Counted from the first letter of the stretch, positions 1 to 6,549 are shown. The stretch: 14,181 bases of DNA from an uncultured Oscillibacter sp. (GCA_910587875.1 CAJUOD010000074.1:1-14181), one strand, 5' to 3'. Notes: a model not told the origin generated them from the letters alone. Translations and numbers: made by a program.

Positions 1-2
1 TC

Positions 3-1286
3 TTCGCCGCCCTGGCGCTGGCGGAGGCGGGCCAGAGGCCCATCCTCCTGGAGCGGGGCCGCCCTGTGGAGGCCCGCCGGGCCGACGTGGAGCGCTTCTG
101 GGCCTCCGGGGACCTGGACACGGAGTCCAACGTCCAGTTCGGCGAGGGCGGGGCCGGGGCCTTCTCCGACGGGAAGCTGAACACGGGGACCAAGGACCCC
201 CGCCACCGCTTCATCCTGGAGCGGCTGGTCTCCTGCGGCGCGCCGTCCGATATCCTCATCGACGCCAAGCCCCACGTGGGCACGGACTACCTTTACAAGG
301 TCCTTCAAAACCTCCGCCGGGAGCTGGCCGCCCTGGGGGCGGAGATCCACTTTGAAACCCGGCTGGAGGACCTGCGGACGGAGGGCGGGGCCCTGACGGG
401 CATCGAAATTTCCGGTCCGGCGAGGCGGGAGGTCCTGCCCTGCCGGAGCCTGATCCTCTGCCCGGGCCACTCCGCCCGGGACACCTTCGAGATGCTGCAC
501 AGGCGGGGCGTGCCCATGGAGGCCAAGCCCTTCGCCGTGGGCCTGCGGATCGAGCACCGCCAGGCGGACTGCGACGCCGCCCAGTACCGGCAGTACGCCG
601 GGCATCCCGGCCTCCCTGCCTCCACCTACAAGCTCTCCTGCCATCTGCCCAGCGGGCGGGGCGTGTTCTCCTTCTGCGTCTGCCCCGGCGGGGAGGTGGT
701 GGCCGCCGCCTCAGAGGCGGAGCGGGTGGTCACCAACGGCATGAGCGAGTTCGCCCGGGACCGGGAGAACATCAACGGGGCGATTTTGGTGAACGTCACG
801 CCGGAGGACTTCGGCGGTTCCCCCCTGGCGGGGGTGGAATTCCAGCGGCGGCTGGAGGCGGCGGCCTACGCCCTGGGAGGCGGCGGCTACCGGGCCCCCG
901 CCCAGCGGGTGGAGGACTTTTTGGCCCGCCGTCCCTCCACGGGCCCGGGGAAGGTCCTGCCCAGCTACCGCCCCGGCGTCGCCTGGACGGACCTCCACGA
1001 CTGTCTGCCTCCTTTTGTCTCGGCGGCCCTGGAGGAGGCCCTGCCCATCCTGGGCCGGAAGCTCCGGGGCTACGACGCGCCGGACGCCGTGCTCACCGCC
1101 GTGGAGAGCCGCAGCTCCTCTCCCGTCCGCGTCCCCCGGGGGCCGGATGGCCAGTCCGCCCTCCGGGGCCTGTACCCCTGCGGCGAGGGGGCGGGCTACG
1201 CCGGGGGCATCCTCTCCGCCGCCGCCGACGGCATGCGGGCCGCCGAGGCCCTGCTGAAGAATCAACGACAAGGAGACGATTTGTGA
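3..1286 (+). CDS. FAD-dependent dehydrogenase, COG2509 family (5' partial)
   Basis: The reading frame is open from the window edge, so the gene starts upstream; 427 codons are visible. The first visible residues (FAALALAEAG, then PILLERGRPVEAR) are the end of a Rossmann FAD-binding fold, so the GxGxxG loop and roughly the first 100 residues are missing. A GTG at 66 lies inside this conserved stretch and is not the true start. SNVQFGEGGAGAFSDGKLNT just after it is the hallmark of the uncharacterised FAD-dependent dehydrogenases of COG2509. The C-terminus carries a second FAD-contact signature, LYPCGEGAGYAGGILSAAAD. The substrate is unknown for the family; a cytosolic flavoprotein oxidoreductase is expected. 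The stop overlaps the next gene's ATG (TGATG), so the two are probably translated together. Family assignment is firm; the reaction is not. Confidence 0.88.
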   Translation, partial: FAALALAEAGQRPILLERGRPVEARRADVERFWASGDLDTESNVQFGEGGAGAFSDGKLNTGTKDPRHRFILERLVSCGAPSDILIDAKPHVGTDYLYKVLQNLRRELAALGAEIHFETRLEDLRTEGGALTGIEISGPARREVLPCRSLILCPGHSARDTFEMLHRRGVPMEAKPFAVGLRIEHRQADCDAAQYRQYAGHPGLPASTYKLSCHLPSGRGVFSFCVCPGGEVVAAASEAERVVTNGMSEFARDRENINGAILVNVTPEDFGGSPLAGVEFQRRLEAAAYALGGGGYRAPAQRVEDFLARRPSTGPGKVLPSYRPGVAWTDLHDCLPPFVSAALEEALPILGRKLRGYDAPDAVLTAVESRSSSPVRVPRGPDGQSALRGLYPCGEGAGYAGGILSAAADGMRAAEALLKNQRQGDDL

Positions 1287-2254
1287 TGAGAAATATCTGC
1301 ATCTGCCAGGAGTTCCTGACCGAGGCCCACGAGGCCCAAATCCGGGAGACGGCGGAGGCTCTGGGCTTTGCGCCCCACTTCTTCAACCTGGACCAGGCGG
1401 AGGAGGCGAAGGCCTGCCTTCAGGACTGCGAAATTCTCTACGCCCACGACCCGGAGCTCCTCCGGGCGGCCCCGGCGTCTTTAAAATGGTATTGCTGCTC
1501 CTACGCCGGGGTGGATCCCTACTGCAAGAACCCCGCGCTCTTCGCCAACCCGGACTGCCTGCTGACCAACTCCAACTGCTACGGCGTCACCATCGCGGAG
1601 CACGTGGTCATGGTGCTGCTGATGCTGTTCCGGCGGATGCCGGAGTATGAGGAGATCGTCCGGAACCGGGAGTGGAGCAACCAGCTGCCCATCCGCTCCA
1701 TCCGGGACAGCGAATTTACCATCCTGGGCACGGGGAACATCGGCGTGAATGTGGCGGACCGCCTCCGGGGCATGGGGGCCGCGAAAATCACCGGCCTGAG
1801 CCGCAGCGGCCGGGCGCAGGAGGGCTTTGACGAGGTGCTGCCCATCTCCCGCCTGGACGAGGTCCTGCCCCGGACGGGAACGCTCATCATGGCCCTGCCC
1901 GGCACGGCGGAGACCTATCATATCCTGAACCGGGCGCGGATCGCCCTGCTGCCTCAGGGAGCCTACGTGGTGAACGTGGGCCGGGGCGCCGCCGTGGAGC
2001 AGGAGCCCCTTGTCGAGGCCCTGAACGCCGGACACCTGGGCGGCGCGGCCCTGGACGTGATGGACCCGGAGCCCCTGCCCAAGGACCATCCCCTCTGGAC
2101 GGCGAAAAATATGATCCTCACGCCCCACGTGTCCGGGAACATGACCCTGGGCTACACCTGCGACCGGAACGTGGAGATGTTCTGCGAGGACCTCCAAAAC
2201 TACGCCGCCGGGCGGCCCCTGAACAGCCTCATCGACCGGACCTTAGGCTACTGA
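1286..2254 (+). CDS. D-2-hydroxyacid dehydrogenase (NAD(P)-dependent)
   Basis: A 322-residue protein of normal length for the D-isomer-specific 2-hydroxyacid dehydrogenases (glyoxylate/hydroxypyruvate reductase, phosphoglycerate dehydrogenase group), which interconvert 2-oxoacids and D-2-hydroxyacids in the cytosol. The Rossmann loop GTGNIG lies at residues 148-153. The catalytic triad is visible as Arg233 (NVGRGAAV), Glu262 (LDVMDPEPL) and His281 (TPHVSG). After the second beta strand the sequence is GLSRSGR, with no acidic residue; in this family Asp there favours NAD and Ser/Arg favours NADP, so NADP(H) use is inferred. AGGAG at 1271-1275 serves either GTG 1283 (7 nt) or ATG 1286 (10 nt); I chose ATG because it overlaps the upstream stop. 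There is no C-terminal ACT domain, so it is not a typical SerA. The exact substrate cannot be told. Confidence 0.9.
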   Translation: MRNICICQEFLTEAHEAQIRETAEALGFAPHFFNLDQAEEAKACLQDCEILYAHDPELLRAAPASLKWYCCSYAGVDPYCKNPALFANPDCLLTNSNCYGVTIAEHVVMVLLMLFRRMPEYEEIVRNREWSNQLPIRSIRDSEFTILGTGNIGVNVADRLRGMGAAKITGLSRSGRAQEGFDEVLPISRLDEVLPRTGTLIMALPGTAETYHILNRARIALLPQGAYVVNVGRGAAVEQEPLVEALNAGHLGGAALDVMDPEPLPKDHPLWTAKNMILTPHVSGNMTLGYTCDRNVEMFCEDLQNYAAGRPLNSLIDRTLGY

Positions 2255-2261
2255 AAGCACG

Positions 2262-2289
2262 AAAAAGCGGCCCCGGTCAGGGGCCGCTT
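2262..2289 (-). terminator. Leftward rho-independent terminator of the tiny-peptide unit
   Basis: A perfect 10-bp stem (AAGCGGCCCC at 2265-2274, GGGGCCGCTT at 2280-2289) closes a 5-nt loop. Read on the minus strand the stem is followed by five T residues (2266-2262). Read on the plus strand it is followed by GGCAGGTCGG, with no T-tract. It therefore looks built for leftward transcripts coming from the two small ORFs at 2309-2473, and may only weakly stop the dehydrogenase mRNA. Confidence 0.65.
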
Positions 2290-2308
2290 GGCAGGTCGGT
2301 TTCGTTGT

Positions 2309-2368
2309 TCAGCGGTTCAGGCAAACGGCACCGCCCAGTACCACGATGGAAAGCAGCGTGTACAGCAT
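2309..2368 (-). CDS. 19-residue hydrophobic peptide (downstream copy of a pair)
   Basis: The ORF encodes MLYTLLSIVVLGGAVCLNR. It has a near-ideal Shine-Dalgarno, AAGGAGGTG at 2375-2383, six bases before the ATG. Residues 2-17 form one hydrophobic segment with a Gly-Gly pair and a single Cys near the C-terminus, ending in a positive charge. It aligns with the peptide encoded just upstream at 2408-2473 (shared LYTLL, V, LGGA, C). Two homologous reading frames, each preceded by the same 15-nt ribosome-binding segment and followed by a leftward terminator, make translation likely. I recognise no named family. Possible roles are a small membrane protein, a regulatory subunit of a membrane complex, or a type I-like toxin; nothing in the sequence decides among them. 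Confidence 0.6.
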   Translation of the reverse strand: MLYTLLSIVVLGGAVCLNR

Positions 2369-2370
2369 GT

Positions 2371-2492
2371 GGGGCACCTCCTTCTTTCATAAAATCGTTG
2401 CGTGGCGTCAGCCTTTGACGCAGGCGGCGCCGCCCAGCAGGACCATGAACAGCAGCGTATACAGAGTGCTCATTTCCGGGGCACCTCCTTCT
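2371..2492 (-). repeat. 15-nt direct repeat marking a 107-bp duplication
   Basis: The minus-strand segment AGAAGGAGGTGCCCC is identical at 2371-2385 and 2478-2492, 107 bp apart, and contains the ribosome binding site of each tiny ORF. Together with the homologous peptides just after each copy, this indicates tandem duplication of a small SD-plus-ORF cassette. The coding parts have since diverged while the ribosome-binding part has stayed fixed. Confidence 0.75.
2408..2473 (-). CDS. 21-residue hydrophobic peptide (upstream copy of a pair)
   Basis: A 21-codon ORF: MSTLYTLLFMV followed by LLGGAACVKG. The ribosome binding site AAGGAGGTG (2482-2490) lies 8 nt before the ATG. The middle is hydrophobic (about residues 4-18), with a Gly-Gly pair, one Cys and a Lys near the end, so a single membrane-spanning segment is plausible although short. 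The Cys context (GGAAC) is not a good lipobox. The stop is 39 nt from the start of the second copy, so both are probably on one leftward mRNA. The only promoter-like element upstream is a TATCAT -10 box (2515-2510) without a clear -35. The AraC-family gene starting at 2644 is divergent. Function unknown. Confidence 0.6.
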   Translation of the reverse strand: MSTLYTLLFMVLLGGAACVKG

Positions 2493-2549
2493 CTCTTGAG
2501 GTTGGTTGTATGATACCACGGCCCCGGGGAAAAGACATTCAATATCTTG

Positions 2550-2602
2550 CCGGGTTTTGCCCGGGAACAGCCCGGTCCGGCGGAGGCCCCGCCGCCGGTT
2601 TT
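2550..2602 (+). terminator. Leader hairpins of the AraC gene; terminator- or attenuator-like
   Basis: Three CCGGG/CCCGG-type elements occur in a row: CCGGG 2550-2554, CCCGGG 2560-2565, CCCGG 2571-2575. The middle one can pair with either neighbour, giving mutually exclusive hairpins. Just after them CCGGCGGAGG (2577-2586) pairs, with one mismatch, with CCGCCGCCGG (2589-2598), and this is followed directly by TTTT (2599-2602). The layout (alternative hairpins, then a GC hairpin with a T run, 40 nt before the GTG at 2644) resembles an attenuator. It could equally be a plain terminator for the dehydrogenase operon. The T-tract is short, so either role is tentative. Confidence 0.35.
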
Positions 2603-2643
2603 ACAACATCTTGCGCTCCCGGACGGGAGGAGAGGAGGCCCCT

Positions 2644-3519
2644 GTGGCAGACGAACGGATTTTGTGCTTCGTGAAGCGGGAGGCGCGCCCCTTCTTCACA
2701 CCGGAGACCATGCCCCGGCTGGTGTATGTGAGCCGGACCCTGCCCTCGGACCGGGCCTATCACAGCATCCTCCACGCCCACCAGGACCTGGCGGAGATTC
2801 TGCTGATCTGCGGGGGCGAGGGGCGCTTCCTGGTGGGGGAGGACTTTTATGACGTGAAGGCCGGGGACCTGCTGCTCTACAACAGCGGCGTGGTCCACGA
2901 CGAGTTCTACAGCTCGGAGAACGCCCTCTCCGCCTACTGCGCAGCAATCGCCGGGCTGCGGCTGCCGGGGCTGCGGGAGAACGCCCTGGTGGCCGACGGG
3001 GCCCCGCCCCTCTTCCACGCGGGGGAGGAGGCGGAGGACCTGGTGCTGCTGATGGACATGATGTACCGCTATCTCCAGGAGGACCGCCCGGGCTGCGAGG
3101 CCCTGTGCCACCACCTGACCCTGGCCCTGCTGGGCCGCGTCCTCCAGCTCACCGGGGACGCCCAGGGCCGGGAGGACGCGGAGCCCAAGACCCTGGGCCG
3201 GCAGGTCCAGGCGTACATCGACGCCCACTTCAGCGAGCCCCTGACCCTCCAGGACATGGGGAAGGCTCTGCACGTCAGTCCTTACTACCTCTCCCACGTC
3301 TTCAAGGAGGCCAGCGGCTATTCCCCCACCCAGTACCTCCTCCGCCGCCGCATCGGCGAGGCCCAGAATCTGCTGATCTCCACGGATCTGCCCATGGCGA
3401 AGATCGCGGAGCAGGTGGGCTTTGAGACCCAGAACTACTTTAACCTCCAATTCTCCAAGCACGTGGGAATGCCCCCGGGAAAATACCGGGAGTCCTTCGT
3501 GGGGAAGAAGAAGCCATAA
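2644..3519 (+). CDS. AraC-family transcriptional regulator with N-terminal cupin
   Basis: A 291-residue regulator. Residues about 35-110 form a cupin-like ligand-binding domain (HAHQDLAEILLICGG, then a GDLLLYNSGVVHDE strand-turn). Residues about 185-287 carry the two helix-turn-helix motifs of the AraC family (LTLQDMGKALHVSPYYLSHV and MAKIAEQVGFETQNYFNLQF). I chose GTG 2644 because AGGAGG (2633-2638) sits 5 nt upstream and the length then matches the family. The open frame extends back to 2506, but that part is Arg/Pro-rich, unlike the family, and overlaps leader hairpins. ATG 2710 would cut into the N-terminal domain. It is convergent with the MATE gene and divergent from the tiny-peptide unit at 2309-2473, which it might control. 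The ligand is probably a sugar or other small metabolite, as is usual for the family; no direct evidence. Confidence 0.92.
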   Translation: MADERILCFVKREARPFFTPETMPRLVYVSRTLPSDRAYHSILHAHQDLAEILLICGGEGRFLVGEDFYDVKAGDLLLYNSGVVHDEFYSSENALSAYCAAIAGLRLPGLRENALVADGAPPLFHAGEEAEDLVLLMDMMYRYLQEDRPGCEALCHHLTLALLGRVLQLTGDAQGREDAEPKTLGRQVQAYIDAHFSEPLTLQDMGKALHVSPYYLSHVFKEASGYSPTQYLLRRRIGEAQNLLISTDLPMAKIAEQVGFETQNYFNLQFSKHVGMPPGKYRESFVGKKKP

Positions 3520-3521
3520 GG

Positions 3522-3553
3522 AAGGGCCGGACGGGAGTTCCCGTCCGGCCCTT
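3522..3553. terminator. Bidirectional terminator between convergent AraC and MATE genes
   Basis: AAGGGCCGGACGGGA (3522-3536) is perfectly complementary to TCCCGTCCGGCCCTT (3539-3553), a 15-bp stem with almost no loop. It starts 3 nt after the AraC stop and ends 4 nt before the MATE stop. Only short T runs follow on either strand (CCCTTTG on plus), so termination would rest mostly on the very stable stem. Confidence 0.75.
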
Positions 3554-3556
3554 TGC

Positions 3557-4909
3557 TCAGTCGCTGGAAAGCGCCATGGTCTCCCACCTGTGCCCGTGGA
3601 AGCGGGGGAGGAAGAAGGCGATGCGCAGGAACCAGTCCGTAAACATAGCCATCCAGATGCCCACCACGCCGAAGCCCAGGACCCGCCCCAGCAGGATGCC
3701 GAAGCCCACCCGCATGGTCCACATGGAGACGGAGGAGACCACCATGGTAAACCGGGTGTCCCCCGCCGCCCGGAGGGCCTGGGGCAGGGTGAAGGACAGG
3801 GGCCAGATCAGCAGACCCATAAAGCCGTGCATCCAGATGATCTGCCGGGCGTAGCCCTCCGCCTCCGGCGAGACGTTGTACAGCCGGAGGACCAGGGGCC
3901 GGGCCAGGTACACCAGCAGGATGCACAGGCCCATGCAGGCGTAGGCCGCCTTCAGGAGCTTTTTCGTGTAGGCCCGGGCCCTGGCGTAGTCCCCGGCGCC
4001 CACGCACTGGGACACCACCGTCACAATCCCCAGGCCGATGGCGTTCCCCGCCACACACTGGAAGGTGGCCATGGAATTGCCGATGGCGTTGGCCGCCACG
4101 GAGGCGGTGCCCAGGACGGAGACCGTGGAGAGGAGCAGGATCTTCCCCAGCTGGAACATGCTGCTCTCCAGGCCGTTGGTCACGCCGAAGCGGAGGATGT
4201 TCCGCACGATGTAACGGTCGTGCCGGAGGCTCAGCTTTTCCACCTGGAGGGCCAGGCCGGGCCGCCGGAGCAGGACCAGCATGGCCCCCGCCGCGAAGAC
4301 CCGGGAGACCACCGTGGGGATGGCAACGCCCTCCACCCCCATGCGGAGGCCGAAGATCAAAAGGGCGTTTCCCCCGGCGTTGATGAGGTTCATCACCAGG
4401 GAGACCCACATGGAGACCTTGGAGTTCCCCATGACCCGGAACAGGGCGGCCCCGGCGCTGTAGACCGCCAGGAAGGGGACGGAGGACTCCACAATGAGAT
4501 AGTAGGTGCCCGCGTAGGCCGCCACGTCCGGCTCCACCTGACCGAAGACCACGTTCAGCACGAAGCCCTTGCCCAGGTAGAAGAGGGCCATGATGAGCAG
4601 GGAGGCCTCGATCATGAAGAGCAGGAGCTGCTCCCCGGCGTGGCCCGCCTTGTCCCGCTCCCGGCGGCCCAGGTACTGCCCGGCGATGGCCGCGCCCCCG
4701 GTGGCCAGGGCGGCGAAGGCGTTCACCAGCAGCACGTTCACCGTGTCCACCAGGGACACGGCGGAGATGGCGGCCTCGCCCACCTGGGAGACCATGATGG
4801 AGTCCAGCAGGCCCACGGTGATGGCCAGCAGCTGCTCAATGACCAGGGGGACGATGAGCCGCCGGAGGTCCCGGTTGGTAAAATCGATTTGAATAAGTTT
4901 GGTTTCCAT
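3557..4909 (-). CDS. MATE-family efflux transporter
   Basis: A 450-residue polytopic membrane protein of typical MATE length (NorM/DinF superfamily, 12 expected helices), which exports drugs or metabolites in exchange for Na+ or H+. Typical N-terminal features are IVPLVIEQLLAITVGLLDSI (residues 19-38), VSQVG (40-44), NVLLVNAFAALATGGAA and the loop QYLGRRERDKAG (78-89). The matching second-half repeat begins near LRFGVTNGLESSMFQLGKI and includes QCVGAGDYARAR. The start ATG at 4909 has AGGGAGA about 6 nt upstream. The gene lies 13 nt after the stop of the AraC-type regulator at 4923-5771, so the two are probably one operon and the regulator probably controls the exporter. Family confident; substrate not inferable. 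Confidence 0.95.
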   Translation of the reverse strand: METKLIQIDFTNRDLRRLIVPLVIEQLLAITVGLLDSIMVSQVGEAAISAVSLVDTVNVLLVNAFAALATGGAAIAGQYLGRRERDKAGHAGEQLLLFMIEASLLIMALFYLGKGFVLNVVFGQVEPDVAAYAGTYYLIVESSVPFLAVYSAGAALFRVMGNSKVSMWVSLVMNLINAGGNALLIFGLRMGVEGVAIPTVVSRVFAAGAMLVLLRRPGLALQVEKLSLRHDRYIVRNILRFGVTNGLESSMFQLGKILLLSTVSVLGTASVAANAIGNSMATFQCVAGNAIGLGIVTVVSQCVGAGDYARARAYTKKLLKAAYACMGLCILLVYLARPLVLRLYNVSPEAEGYARQIIWMHGFMGLLIWPLSFTLPQALRAAGDTRFTMVVSSVSMWTMRVGFGILLGRVLGFGVVGIWMAMFTDWFLRIAFFLPRFHGHRWETMALSSD

Positions 4910-4922
4910 AGGTTCTCCCTGA

Positions 4923-5771
4923 CTAACGAAATTCTCGGGGGTTCATGTGGAAGGTGCTGCGGAAGGCCCGGAGGAAGGTGGAGTACTCGGAAAAGCCCAC
5001 CTGCTCCGCCGCCTTCATCACCGGCACCCCGTCCCGGATGAGCTCCCCCGCCCGGAGGAGCCGCTTCTGGCTGATATACTGGTGGATGGTGTAGCCGGTG
5101 ACGGCCTTGAAGCGGTGCATGAGGTAGTACCGGCTCAGGTAGAAGCGCCCCGCCAGGGCGCTGACCGTCAGATCCGCGTCCAGATGCCCGGCGATGTAGC
5201 GCAGAATCTCCTCGATCTTGGGGTCCACCCGGTAGCTGTCCGTCTCCTCCTGGGCGGTGCGGTCCCGGAGGATGTCCCGGTTCACGTCGATCAAAAGCTG
5301 CTGGCAGAGGGTATCCGCCAGGCGCGCCGCGCCGAATTCGGCGGAGTGCAGGGCCTCCTCCAGCCGCTGGACGGCCCCCATGTACTGGAGCCGCCGCTCG
5401 GCGTCCGTCCGCAGCAGGTGGAAGCCCCGGCGGCGGGCCGCGTCGAAGCAGGCGTCCAGAGCCTCGCCGGGGTCGCTCCGGGCGAACAGCCAGTCCCGGC
5501 CCAGCCAGATGACCACCCGTTCATAGGGCTCCGAGGGGTCGATGATGGGCCGGTGGATCAGGTTGTGCTGGACCAGCAGAATGTCCCAGGGCTGGAGGAA
5601 GTAGGTGACGCCCTCCACCAGGTAGGCCACCTTCCCGCCCAGGAGGAGGATGAGCTTGTCGAACTCGTGATAGTGGTAGTCCACCTTCTGGGCCCGGCTG
5701 TCCTTCAGGTGGAAGAGGCGGAAGTCCTCGTTTAAATAGCCCCGCTTTCCGGCGCCCTCCGCAAAATCCAC
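4923..5771 (-). CDS. AraC-family transcriptional regulator, probable regulator of the MATE gene
   Basis: With the GTG at 5771 the protein is 282 residues, the usual two-domain AraC length. The N-terminal cupin has its metal/ligand-type histidines at 33 and 35 (DYHYHEFDKLILLLGG) and a typical VEGVTYFLQPWDILLVQ strand. The C-terminal DNA-binding region (about 183-282) has LTVSALAGRFYLSRYYLMHR and MKAAEQVGFSEYSTFLRAFR, ending NPREFR. The GTG has a purine-rich GGGGGGAG about 5 nt upstream. The open frame runs far upstream (to 6605), but that part is antisense to folA and a recG upstream region, and is not coding. First gene of a leftward pair with the MATE exporter, 13 nt apart. A candidate promoter is TTGCGG/TAGGAT at 5834-5806. 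Confidence 0.92.
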   Translation of the reverse strand: MDFAEGAGKRGYLNEDFRLFHLKDSRAQKVDYHYHEFDKLILLLGGKVAYLVEGVTYFLQPWDILLVQHNLIHRPIIDPSEPYERVVIWLGRDWLFARSDPGEALDACFDAARRRGFHLLRTDAERRLQYMGAVQRLEEALHSAEFGAARLADTLCQQLLIDVNRDILRDRTAQEETDSYRVDPKIEEILRYIAGHLDADLTVSALAGRFYLSRYYLMHRFKAVTGYTIHQYISQKRLLRAGELIRDGVPVMKAAEQVGFSEYSTFLRAFRSTFHMNPREFR

Positions 5772-5805
5772 GCCCGCTCCCCCCTTTCCCCGGTTTGTGA
5801 CCTCT

Positions 5806-5834
5806 ATCCTAGCGCACTTTTTGCCCGCCCGCAA
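5806..5834 (-). promoter_or_regulatory. Candidate promoter of the AraC-MATE operon
   Basis: On the minus strand TTGCGG (5834-5829), a 17-nt spacer and TAGGAT (5811-5806) give an acceptable spacing but only 3/6 and 4/6 matches to the sigma-A consensus. A transcript would start near 5799, leaving a leader of about 28 nt before the GTG at 5771. A weak match is expected if the AraC protein activates its own operon. Confidence 0.35.
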
Positions 5835-5858
5835 CCCGAATAACCAACAAACCTGGAA

Positions 5859-5906
5859 AAAGATTTCCCCCATCTTTGGCGGAAGCGGCAAAAACCCGGG
5901 CCCGGG
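5859..5906. promoter_or_regulatory. Palindromes in the divergent AraC/folA intergenic region
   Basis: The 231-bp gap between the divergent genes is clearly richer in A+T than its neighbours and holds two dyads: AAAGAT (5859-5864) with ATCTTT (5872-5877), and the perfect 12-bp palindrome CCCGGGCCCGGG (5895-5906). The second lies about 30 bp upstream of the folA -35 box. They could be binding sites for the divergent AraC protein, but AraC sites are more often direct repeats, so this stays tentative. Confidence 0.3.
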
Positions 5907-5934
5907 AAACGAAAAATTTGGGCACACGGGATTC

Positions 5935-5963
5935 TTGAAATTTGCTATAGTTAAGGGTAAGAT
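5935..5963 (+). promoter_or_regulatory. Probable sigma-A promoter of folA
   Basis: TTGAAA (5935-5940), a 17-nt spacer and TAAGAT (5958-5963) match the sigma-A consensus at 5/6 and 4/6. The predicted start near 5970 leaves about 33 nt to the ATG at 6003. The region is A+T-rich against a GC-rich background, which supports a promoter. TATAGT at 5946-5951 is a rival -10 box but lacks a good -35 at the right distance. Confidence 0.5.
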
Positions 5964-6002
5964 AAACCCGCCTAAAACTCCGACACTGTATGAGGTGAAT
6001 GT

Positions 6003-6506
6003 ATGAACGCTTATGTCGTCGCAGACCAGCGCTGGGCCTTCGGCCGGAACGGCGGACTGCTCTTCTCCCTGCCCACGGACCTGGAGCACTTTCACGCCCT
6101 GACCCGGAACGGCACCGTCATCATGGGGCCGGAGCGCCTGGAGTTCTTCACGGGGGGCTCCCCCCTGCCCGAGAGGCGGAACATCATCGTCACCCGGTCT
6201 CCCGCGGCCCTGCCGGAGGGGGCGGAGGGCGTCTCCTCCCCGGAGAAGGCCCTGACCCTGGCGGGGGGCCCGGAGGCGGAGAACCTGTGGATCATCGGCG
6301 GGGGCAGCATCTACGCCGCCCTGCTCTCCCGGTGCCGCCGGGTGTACGTCACCCGGGTGGAGACCCGGGTGGAGGAGTCGGACACCTTCTTCCCCAATCT
6401 GGATAAGCTGCCCAACTGGGAGGTGGCCGCCCAGGGGGAGCCCATGGAGGAGAACGGTATGAAGTTCCGCTTCCTGGAGTACGTGAACACGAAGCTGGCG
6501 GGCTGA
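6003..6506 (+). CDS. folA: Dihydrofolate reductase, divergent cofactor loop
   Basis: A 167-residue protein of DHFR size, reducing dihydrofolate to tetrahydrofolate with NADPH in the cytosol. Diagnostic parts: RWAFGRNGGLLFSLPTDLEHF (residues 10-30) with the substrate-protonating acid at Asp26; strand TVIMG (38-42); and WIIGGGSIYAALL (96-108) with the nucleotide-binding Gly run. The odd feature is the segment after MG: where the family has GR-x-T-(W/Y)-E-S, this protein reads GPERLEFF (42-49). The Arg and Thr that normally contact NADPH are Pro and Arg here. GAGGTG (5992-5997) lies 5 nt before the ATG. It stands alone, with its own promoter and a strong terminator; thyA is not adjacent. Identification as DHFR is firm; normal NADPH use is less sure. 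Confidence 0.9.
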   Translation: MNAYVVADQRWAFGRNGGLLFSLPTDLEHFHALTRNGTVIMGPERLEFFTGGSPLPERRNIIVTRSPAALPEGAEGVSSPEKALTLAGGPEAENLWIIGGGSIYAALLSRCRRVYVTRVETRVEESDTFFPNLDKLPNWEVAAQGEPMEENGMKFRFLEYVNTKLAG

Positions 6507-6514
6507 AGCCGGCG

Positions 6515-6549
6515 GGGACTTTGGGGATGCCCAAAGTCCCTTGTTTTTT
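6515..6549 (+). terminator. Strong rho-independent terminator of folA
   Basis: GGGACTTTGGG (6515-6525), loop GATG and CCCAAAGTCCC (6530-6540) form a perfect 11-bp stem. It is followed at once by TTGTTTTTT (6541-6549). This is the clearest intrinsic terminator in the window, 8 nt after the folA stop. Confidence 0.9.

Noticed and set aside
2506..2643. Extended start of the first AraC protein at 2506
   Set aside because: The extension is Arg/Pro-rich, lacks an SD and overlaps leader hairpins. GTG 2644 has AGGAGG at 5 nt.
3422..5041. Long plus-strand ORF (539 codons) across the MATE gene
   Set aside because: It is antisense to a clear MATE transporter, its translation is a Gly/Pro/His/Gln-rich low-complexity sequence, and long antisense frames are common in GC-rich DNA because stops are scarce.
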